From positions 5,963,091 to 6,027,090 of the forward strand of contig NZ_AP018288.1 of assembly GCF_002368335.1 (NCBI RefSeq): a DNA stretch of 64,000 bases, in the 5' to 3' direction. Below the pieces are notes generated by a model. That model saw only the letters and a program-made list of their open reading frames with translations, ran no database searches and was not told where the DNA came from. Below, one piece after another: positions 58,276 through 64,000 of this stretch. Each line of letters opens with the position of its first letter. Position 1 is the stretch's first letter. This stretch comes from Nostoc sp. NIES-4103. Its GTDB lineage: Bacteria; Cyanobacteriota; Cyanobacteriia; Cyanobacteriales; Nostocaceae. The position numbers and the translations under genes were made by a program.

Positions 58276-58413
58276 AAAATAGGATTCCTAAGAAACATAG
58301 GGAGTAGGGAGTAGGGGATGGGGGAAAAGATTTGTTGTACATTCTCCCCTTCCCCCCCTATCCCCAGAGGGGGCCCCGAGTCCCCCCTGCACCGAAAGCT
58401 CAGAAGCTGCTGA
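58276..58413. other. Short G/C-rich gap
   Basis: Contains a fragment of the dispersed hairpin repeat (GGGGGCCCCGAGTCCCC near 58369-58385) and C-rich tracts. No gene. Confidence 0.5.
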
Positions 58414-59262
58414 CTACCAAGAAGTAACAGCCAAACCGATAAACCCACCTCCGGGTACGTCCGCAATTTTAGTTGCAGCACCAGTGGATAGATCGATCTT
58501 ATAAAGGGCCGAACCAGATAGTGCATAGGCAGTATTGTTGCCTTTTGAGTCTGTAAAGATGTCGAACCCACTCACAGGTGAAAAGTTGACACCCAGATTG
58601 CCTATCGTCTGGAGAGTACCATTGTTGGGTGGGTTTTGGAGTACTAACACGTCAAGGTCGTAGTCAATGCCAAAAAGTTGAGTTGTCGTCGCTCCAGCAA
58701 CCGAATTTGTGTAAGCACCAGCGGTGATATTGGGGTCAACTCCGGCGTTAACATCAGCTGTATCATAAGCTAAAGTCCCATCCACAATCACTGCACCAGT
58801 ATCCACATTAATACGGTAATTTTGGTCATTGCTACCTACTACTCGTAAGCGGTCTGGTACGGGATTGAAGTCAAACCCTGACTGAAAACCCCCATTGAAA
58901 CTACTAGATAAATTGCTAACCAACGTTGCCTGACCATTTGTCAGGTTAATGGTGTATATCTTGTCAGTGTCTGTAACACCGTAAAGCAGACCATTTGCGG
59001 GACGGGAATCAATACCTTGTAAATTGCCGTCAATTCCTCTAACTTTAATTGTTGTTGCGTATCCACCCGGATTGATATTCACAAGAGTATTGTTAGAGGT
59101 TAAACCAATGAATCTTAAACCAGATTCTTTGCCTGTGATATTGATGAGTATGTCAACGAGCGCGCTACCAATGTCAGCCGAAACTTTGTTAACATTCAAG
59201 CCCACACAAGCGGCTACTACAGTCAGCCCAATAGCAATTTTGCTGCCAAAAAAAAGTCTCAT
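58414..59262 (-). CDS. DUF4394 domain protein, exported
   Basis: A 282-residue secreted or envelope protein. A signal peptide (RLFFGSKIAIGLTVVAACVG) is followed by repeats of a beta-propeller-like or superoxide-dismutase-like DUF4394 domain: FIGLTSNNTLVNINPGGYAT, IDSRPANGLLYGVTDTDKIY, GFDFNPVPDRLRVVGSNDQN and TAYALSGSALYKIDLSTGAA. These blocks define the DUF4394 family. Function unknown. The frame is open from 59289 by a GTG, but the ATG at 59262 has AGGTG 8 nt upstream and is preferred. It stands alone. Confidence 0.85.
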   Translation of the reverse strand: MRLFFGSKIAIGLTVVAACVGLNVNKVSADIGSALVDILINITGKESGLRFIGLTSNNTLVNINPGGYATTIKVRGIDGNLQGIDSRPANGLLYGVTDTDKIYTINLTNGQATLVSNLSSSFNGGFQSGFDFNPVPDRLRVVGSNDQNYRINVDTGAVIVDGTLAYDTADVNAGVDPNITAGAYTNSVAGATTTQLFGIDYDLDVLVLQNPPNNGTLQTIGNLGVNFSPVSGFDIFTDSKGNNTAYALSGSALYKIDLSTGAATKIADVPGGGFIGLAVTSW

Positions 59263-60200
59263 CTTAACACCTAAGAACTCTGTTTTCACTATTTAGTCAT
59301 ACGAAATGTTTAGCTAGTACTAAAAAATAGTTCAAGCCTAATAATTGCAACAGCTTACACTGCACACATATTCACTTCCTAATTCCATTGCGGAGAGATG
59401 GAGCTATGACTTGCTCCAAAATTCTCTAAAAGTTACAGTTGTATTTTCTGTAACTTTTTCACTCCTTGAGTTTTCACACGAGTTTAAATTTACACTATTA
59501 AAAATCAATTTTCAATACTTACGGCAAGTTTTTATAATATCTATTTAATTTCTAACTTTTCCTACTTAATAATTTCTATTTTCTTGCTTTTCCTACTTTT
59601 CTTACTTTTACATAAAATATTTTTGTCATGAAGTGGAGTTAAGATTACTGGATCAGGACTTACGCAACTGGCACGCATATTTTCTGCAATGGCACTCAAG
59701 AGTCAAGGGTCAAAAAACCTTAATTTTTGGACTATTGACCTACTCCTAAGAAAACGCGTTTTTTTTCGCCCTTCCCATAGATGCGCCTTTGTTGGAGACT
59801 CACGTTAACTCCAAGAAAAAGGACGCAGCAGTTTTGCAGATATCTCCTCATACCAGTGTTGTGTTGATGAACATAAACACAAGCAGCTGAAGATAAGGGG
59901 AAACTAATAACTCCTAACAACAGTCGTCAGTCAAAAGTACAGGTGCAAAACCTTGCACTTGTGTAAAATTAGCAGCCATCGTGGGCGAGGTTTTCTGGCC
60001 CAGTCAACTGGCGTTAGCTAAGCCGTGTCTTGTCTCAGGAGAGACGCTACGCTTTTTTGAATGTAACCATCCCCATAGGGGGTCTAAAAACATTGTTCCC
60101 TCTTAGCGTTCCCGCAGGATAGCACCTGGCATTCATCAGTCAATAACTATTCATTTCCGCTAGAGTGGGATAACAATCAAAGTGTGAGGATTAATACTTA
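59263..60200. other. Long intergenic region with repeat fragments
   Basis: Divergent promoter region for the DUF4394 and radical SAM genes. It contains the partial MITE-like copy at 59655, a hairpin ACAGGTGCAA/TTGCACTTGT near 59939-59962, and G+C-rich mosaic repeat blocks (59980-60060, including ACTGGCGTTAGCTAAGCC). A+T-rich sequence fills 59290-59640. No gene is supported. Confidence 0.55.
59655..59745. mobile_element. Partial MITE-like element, AGGACTTACGCA family, left end
   Basis: About 85 bp matching the left end of the copy at 39405 (AGGACTTACGCAACTGGCAC, then ATATTTTCTGC, then AGAGTCAAGGGTCAAAA). The right terminus is not recognisable, so it is truncated or diverged. Confidence 0.7.
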
Positions 60201-61787
60201 ATGCGAATTTTGCTAGTTTATCCGATTTTTCCTAAAACCTTTTGGTCATATGAAAAAATTTTGGCGTTAGTCGATCGCAAGGTTTTGTTACCGCCTTTGG
60301 GTTTGGTGACAGTGGCGGCGATTTTGCCCCAAGAATGGGAATTTAAGCTGGTTGATCGCAACATTCGTCAAGCCACAGAGGAAGAATGGGCATGGGCGGA
60401 TGTAGTTATCTTTTCGGCGATGATTGTCCAGAAACAGGATTTATTAGATCAAATTCAAGAAGCAAAGCAACGCGGTAAGTTAGTCGCAGTCGGTGGCCCT
60501 TACCCAACCTCCACACCCCACGAAGTGCAAAACGTGGGTGCAGATTTCCTGATTCTCGATGAAGGGGAAATCACTTTGCCTATGTTTATAGAGGCAATTC
60601 AAAGAGGAGAAACTTCTGGCATTTTCCGCGCCACAGAAAAACCAGATGTCACAAGTACACCCATACCCCGCTTTGATTTACTAGAATTTGATGCCTATGA
60701 CATGATGTCGGTGCAGTTTTCCCGCGGGTGTCCCTTCCAGTGCGAATTTTGCGATATTATCGTGCTTTATGGTCGCAAACCCCGCACCAAAACTCCAGCA
60801 CAATTGTTAGCAGAGTTAGATTATCTCTATGAATTGGGTTGGCGGCGCGGTGTGTTCATGGTGGATGACAACTTTATTGGCAACAAGCGCAATGTCAAGC
60901 TGTTGTTGAAAGAGTTAAAAGTTTGGATGGCAGAACATAACTATCCTTTCCGCTTTGACACTGAAGCTTCAGTTGACTTGGCACAAGATCCAGAATTGAT
61001 GGAGTTAATGGTTGAGTCTGGTTTTGCTGCGGTGTTTTTGGGCATTGAAACACCAGATGAAGATAGCTTGCAACTAACTAAAAAGTTTCAAAATACGCGG
61101 AATTCGCTGACTGAGGCTGTGCAAACCATTATTAAAGCTGGGTTGCGCCCAATGGCTGGCTTTATTATCGGGTTTGATGGAGAAAAAGCTGGTGCAGGCG
61201 ATCGCATTGTCCGCTTTGCTGAACAAGCAGCAATTCCTTCTACCACATTTGCTATGTTGCAAGCGCTACCAAACACAGCTTTGTGGCATCGCTTAAAAAA
61301 AGAAGGAAGACTGCGAGAAAATCAAGACGGCAATATCAATCAAACAACATTAATGAACTTCATTCCCACTCGCCCATTGGAAGATATTGCCAGAGAATAT
61401 ATTGAAGCATTTTGTGCTTTATATGACCCAATTAAGTACTTAGATCGTACTTATCGCTGTTTTTTAATGATGGGTGCGCCGAGTTGGAAAGCGCCGTTCA
61501 AAATGCCAGAATGGGTAGTAATTAAAGCGCTGTTAATTGTGATTTGGCGGCAAGGAATCAAACGAGAAACTCGGTGGAAGTTCTGGCATCACTTGTTTAG
61601 TATTATCAAGCGTAACCCAGGAGTTGCCGAGCATTATCTTTCTGCCTGTGCCCACAACGAACATTTTCTAGAATACCGTCAAATTGTCCGCGACCAAATT
61701 GAAAGTCAGCTAGCTGAATACTTAGCACAAGGCGCTGAAAAGCCGTATGTGCCGACACAAGCAAAAACAGAGGCAGTAGTGAGCTAA
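60201..61787 (+). CDS. B12-binding radical SAM protein
   Basis: A 528-residue enzyme with an N-terminal B12-binding-type Rossmann domain (MRILLVYPIFPKTFWSYEK, then VAVGGPYPTSTPHEVQN, about 1-160) and a radical SAM TIM barrel with cluster motif SRGCPFQCEFCDIIVLYG (CxxxCxxC, residues about 180-190) and the later FRFDTEASVDLAQDPELMEL. A C-terminal DUF4070-type region follows from about 360, ending in Ala/Gln-rich sequence. It belongs to the group including BchE- and HpnJ-like proteins, which perform cyclisations or methylations. The classical B12 His motif DxHxxG is not obvious in the N-terminal domain, so cobalamin binding is uncertain. Substrate unknown. Confidence 0.88.
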   Translation: MRILLVYPIFPKTFWSYEKILALVDRKVLLPPLGLVTVAAILPQEWEFKLVDRNIRQATEEEWAWADVVIFSAMIVQKQDLLDQIQEAKQRGKLVAVGGPYPTSTPHEVQNVGADFLILDEGEITLPMFIEAIQRGETSGIFRATEKPDVTSTPIPRFDLLEFDAYDMMSVQFSRGCPFQCEFCDIIVLYGRKPRTKTPAQLLAELDYLYELGWRRGVFMVDDNFIGNKRNVKLLLKELKVWMAEHNYPFRFDTEASVDLAQDPELMELMVESGFAAVFLGIETPDEDSLQLTKKFQNTRNSLTEAVQTIIKAGLRPMAGFIIGFDGEKAGAGDRIVRFAEQAAIPSTTFAMLQALPNTALWHRLKKEGRLRENQDGNINQTTLMNFIPTRPLEDIAREYIEAFCALYDPIKYLDRTYRCFLMMGAPSWKAPFKMPEWVVIKALLIVIWRQGIKRETRWKFWHHLFSIIKRNPGVAEHYLSACAHNEHFLEYRQIVRDQIESQLAEYLAQGAEKPYVPTQAKTEAVVS

Positions 61788-61802
61788 GTTGGCTAATGGG
61801 TA

Positions 61803-61900
61803 ATATAGCTGGGGACTGGGGATTGGGGACTGGGGATTGGGGACTGGGGATTGGGGATTGGGGACTGGGGACTGGGGATTGGGGACTGGAGACTGGGTAA
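61803..61900. repeat. GGGGACT/GGGGATT heptamer array
   Basis: About 12 tandem heptamers (61809-61893) lie just past the radical SAM gene stop codon. Confidence 0.95.
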
Positions 61901-61996
61901 AAAGTCTTTTTGTGTCTAGGCTTTATCATCTGTTGCTGTCCTAACACTACTGGCGACTGCTATAATACACCAATACAAATATTGGTTGATATTGTA

Positions 61997-62803
61997 CTAA
62001 CTGCCAGTAGAACAATAGTAACGCTCTCCTAATTGCCAAAGCTTAAGGGCAAGCATCAGAAAAAGAATGCCTGCTACGGGAGAAGTGTAACAAAACCATA
62101 GAGGTACTAAAAAAGAATCTGCTTTTTCCAGTACCGCTAGCAGAGGAAAATAGCTCACACAGCCAAGCGGTATAAAAAAAGTGAAGAATCGCTGAAACCA
62201 TTTAGTATAAATTGATAGAGGATACTGAGCCGTTTCCACTCCTCCATAAGTGAGGATATTCATAATTTCCAGAGATTCAATAGTCCAGAATGTGAGTGTT
62301 GCTTGTATGATAACTATCCCCACAAATAATGCAACCCCACTAATAAACGAAGTACCTAAAAGCCACAAATTTTTGAAAGTCAAAGGAATGTGTAGAGTTG
62401 AAATTGACCACCCCATAACCACAACTCCTTGAAACAATCTTCCTATGCGTTTCAATGTCAATTCTTGTCCTAGAAGTTGAATGACTGTGGTGCGTGGGCG
62501 CAGTAGCAAACGATCAAAATCTCCACTTTTAATAATTATTGTAAACGATTCAAATCCTTTGCCTAACGCATCAGCACAGGCAAAAGAAATATTCACCATG
62601 CCATAAAACAAAGCAACTTCACTTAAAGTCCAAGTACCAATATTATTAAAACGAGTAAAAAGCGCCCAAATGCCAAAAAATTCAATCACAGTGAGCAAAA
62701 ATTGCCCTGCGAGTTGCAGCCAAAAAGAAAGTTTATACTGCATTTGCGACTTTAAAGAGATAGAAATATATCGCAAGTAAAGAAAAAAATCATTCATACT
62801 CAA
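61997..62803 (-). CDS. ABC-2 family permease (DUF990-like)
   Basis: A 268-residue membrane protein with about six hydrophobic segments. Landmarks are YISISLKSQMQYKLSFWLQL near the N-terminus, ESFTIIIKSGDFDRLLLRPR, and the C-terminal FTFFIPLGCVSYFPLLAVL. These match the ABC-2-like permease family that occurs in pairs beside an ATPase gene. The other permease is encoded at 63156. An ATPase gene was not seen and may lie upstream of the window. Cargo unknown. Confidence 0.88.
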   Translation of the reverse strand: MSMNDFFLYLRYISISLKSQMQYKLSFWLQLAGQFLLTVIEFFGIWALFTRFNNIGTWTLSEVALFYGMVNISFACADALGKGFESFTIIIKSGDFDRLLLRPRTTVIQLLGQELTLKRIGRLFQGVVVMGWSISTLHIPLTFKNLWLLGTSFISGVALFVGIVIIQATLTFWTIESLEIMNILTYGGVETAQYPLSIYTKWFQRFFTFFIPLGCVSYFPLLAVLEKADSFLVPLWFCYTSPVAGILFLMLALKLWQLGERYYCSTGS

Positions 62804-63155
62804 TTCAATGAATTAATTACCACAAATCCTCTTAACATGACCAGGTTAAAATAGTGCATAAAAAATAGTAATAATCTTCTTCCCTCTCTGTGTTCTCTGC
62901 GCCTCTGTGGTTCGTTAATGCATTATTTTAGCCTGGTCACGCCAGTAGGGTGTGTTGTCGCGAAGCGCAACGCACCATTACGGATTTGTCGGTGCATTAG
63001 GACGTTCCGTCTATAACGCAAGTAATAAGCAAAGGACATGATATAATTCAACGATCGCAGACCGATGCAACTCAATTGCAGACCGATGCAAACAAATTTC
63101 CATAAATTATATAAGCTAAAACCCTACCGGGGGCTATAACAAATTACACACTTGA
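62804..63155. repeat. Repeat-rich gap between the two permease genes
   Basis: Holds the MITE-like element at 62838-62939, a 34-bp block (62945-62978) that recurs exactly inverted at 47277-47310, and a direct repeat GACCGATGCAA at 63060-63070 and 63081-63091. No gene. Confidence 0.8.
62838..62939. mobile_element. MITE-like element with TGACCAGG termini
   Basis: A 102-bp element whose 21-bp terminal inverted repeats (TGACCAGGTTAAAATAGTGC at 62838-62857, complement at 62920-62939) match at all but two positions. It lies between two genes of a permease pair. Confidence 0.85.
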
Positions 63156-63974
63156 TCAACCGCCTTGAATTACAAGCTTTCTGACACCACGATTTACAAT
63201 AAAACGCCCTAGGGTAATAATAACCACTATCCAGAAAATTTGATGCAGTACTACATTAAATAAAGCATCCGCTGGCAAATTACCCGTAAAAATACGAAAA
63301 GGTTTATCAATAAGTCCTGAAAAGGGAAGGGCATTCAACAAAGGTTTAATCCACTCAGGAAACAGTGGCAGAGGAACTATCATTCCAGAGAAGAAAATAA
63401 TAAATGTGGGAAGTAAATTATTAATTCCTTCACCAGAAATTGTCCACATCATTGATACAGTCATCAGCATAGTGAATGCTGACGCAAGCAGAATTGCACC
63501 AATAAAACAGACAACAAAAGCTACAAGCGACGCCATCGAAGGTGGAAAAGAAAGCGACCACTTAGACAACCCCACAAGAGGCAAAAACAAGTTTATGATC
63601 AACACCAAAGGAATAGCACGAAGTATCAAAGGCGCTGTACGCATTGCTAAAGCGCGAGTAAACCAAAAATTATACAAATCTGTGGGTCGCAGTAGATCGT
63701 ATCCTACCGCGCCTGATCTGATGTCTTCTTGAATCTCGCGATCGCCACTCCAAGGTACAATCGCTACTAGAAATACTTGTATCAGCCATAAATATCCTAT
63801 AGCCTCTTGTAAAGTCATGGGTTGAGGAGTGGTTGCATGAGTAAAAAATGCCTCCAGCACCATAATTTTCACCAACCCCCAAAAAAGTTGAGTTGCCACT
63901 CCTGCCAAAGCAGCAGTACGATATTGCAATAACAGAGCAAACCTAGCAACAAACAGTGACCAATATGCTCTCAT
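63156..63974 (-). CDS. ABC-2 family permease (DUF990-like), partner
   Basis: A 272-residue permease with about six membrane segments. Features are YWSLFVARFALLLQYRTAAL, EIQEDIRSGAVGYDLLRPTD and a C-terminal GMIVPLPLFPEWIKPLLNAL. It pairs with the permease at 61997 on the same strand, 352 nt apart with a repeat element between them. The usual start TTG at 63980 is replaced by the ATG at 63974 on the basis of a GGAGAG ribosome binding site. Together with an unseen ATPase they would form an ABC exporter of unknown substrate. Confidence 0.88.
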   Translation of the reverse strand: MRAYWSLFVARFALLLQYRTAALAGVATQLFWGLVKIMVLEAFFTHATTPQPMTLQEAIGYLWLIQVFLVAIVPWSGDREIQEDIRSGAVGYDLLRPTDLYNFWFTRALAMRTAPLILRAIPLVLIINLFLPLVGLSKWSLSFPPSMASLVAFVVCFIGAILLASAFTMLMTVSMMWTISGEGINNLLPTFIIFFSGMIVPLPLFPEWIKPLLNALPFSGLIDKPFRIFTGNLPADALFNVVLHQIFWIVVIITLGRFIVNRGVRKLVIQGG

Positions 63975-64000
63975 CCTCAAATCTCTCCTGAGTTGGCATA

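Noticed and set aside
1..64000. The window as a genomic island or prophage
   Set aside because: Housekeeping genes (rplU-rpmA, hemE, purU, cruF-cruG) are spread through it, and no integrase, phage structural gene or tRNA-linked attachment site was seen.

Overview
The window looks like chromosome from a filamentous, heterocyst-forming cyanobacterium of the Nostoc/Anabaena type. The evidence is frequent GCGATCGC (HIP1) octamers, many arrays of tandem heptamers between genes (for example CTAACTC, ATTGGGA, CCCCAGT), carotenoid genes for myxol glycosides, a SipA homologue and a very dense two-component signalling content. No rRNA, tRNA, prophage or intact transposase gene was seen. Identifications come from reading motifs and recalled family features, not from database searches.

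Layout. 1-3 kb: a family 4 glycosyltransferase, a two-repeat CRISPR remnant without cas genes, and RNase HI with an extra C-terminal domain. 3-9.8 kb: cruG and cruF (myxol glycoside synthesis), a small membrane protein, the rplU-rpmA ribosomal operon, and a large anchored coiled-coil protein. 10.7-13.2 kb: a succinyl-CoA-synthetase-like beta/alpha pair in which several active-site positions have changed. 13.3-16 kb: an Lgt-like membrane protein, a radical SAM protein resembling archaeal tetraether synthase, and a small membrane protein, followed by purU on the other strand. 17-21.5 kb: a four-gene GldA/GldF/GldG/DUF4340-type ABC operon. 22-31.3 kb: a stress-type small protein, a 1594-residue hybrid histidine kinase, sipA, a Spy/CpxP-like protein, and a NarL-type kinase/regulator pair. 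31.4-38.2 kb: a small membrane protein, a nucleoside deaminase, a K+ channel with a zinc ribbon, peptide ABC transporter parts (binding protein and one permease), and an orphan dhaK. 38.4-46.9 kb: a Uma2 gene and a truncated copy of it, aspartoacylase, oligopeptidase B, a membrane protein, hemE, hicBA and an epimerase. 47.4-58.2 kb: a frameshifted P-loop ATPase, then a signalling block of three multidomain kinases and a response regulator, interrupted by a toxin-antitoxin pair with its own consensus promoter and overlapping palindrome. 58.4-64 kb: a DUF4394 protein, a B12-binding radical SAM protein and two ABC-2 permeases.

The gaps between genes are dominated by repeats: heptamer arrays, at least six families of short elements with terminal inverted repeats (MITE-like), a roughly 48-bp dispersed hairpin repeat in five copies, and G+C-rich mosaic repeats. 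Several have entered coding frames (cruG, the 620-residue protein, two histidine kinases) or supply spurious upstream start codons.

The strongest leads for undescribed biology are the Lgt-like/tetraether-synthase-like/small membrane protein cluster, the altered succinyl-CoA-synthetase-like pair, the long-antitoxin TA module, and the entry of repeat DNA into reading frames.
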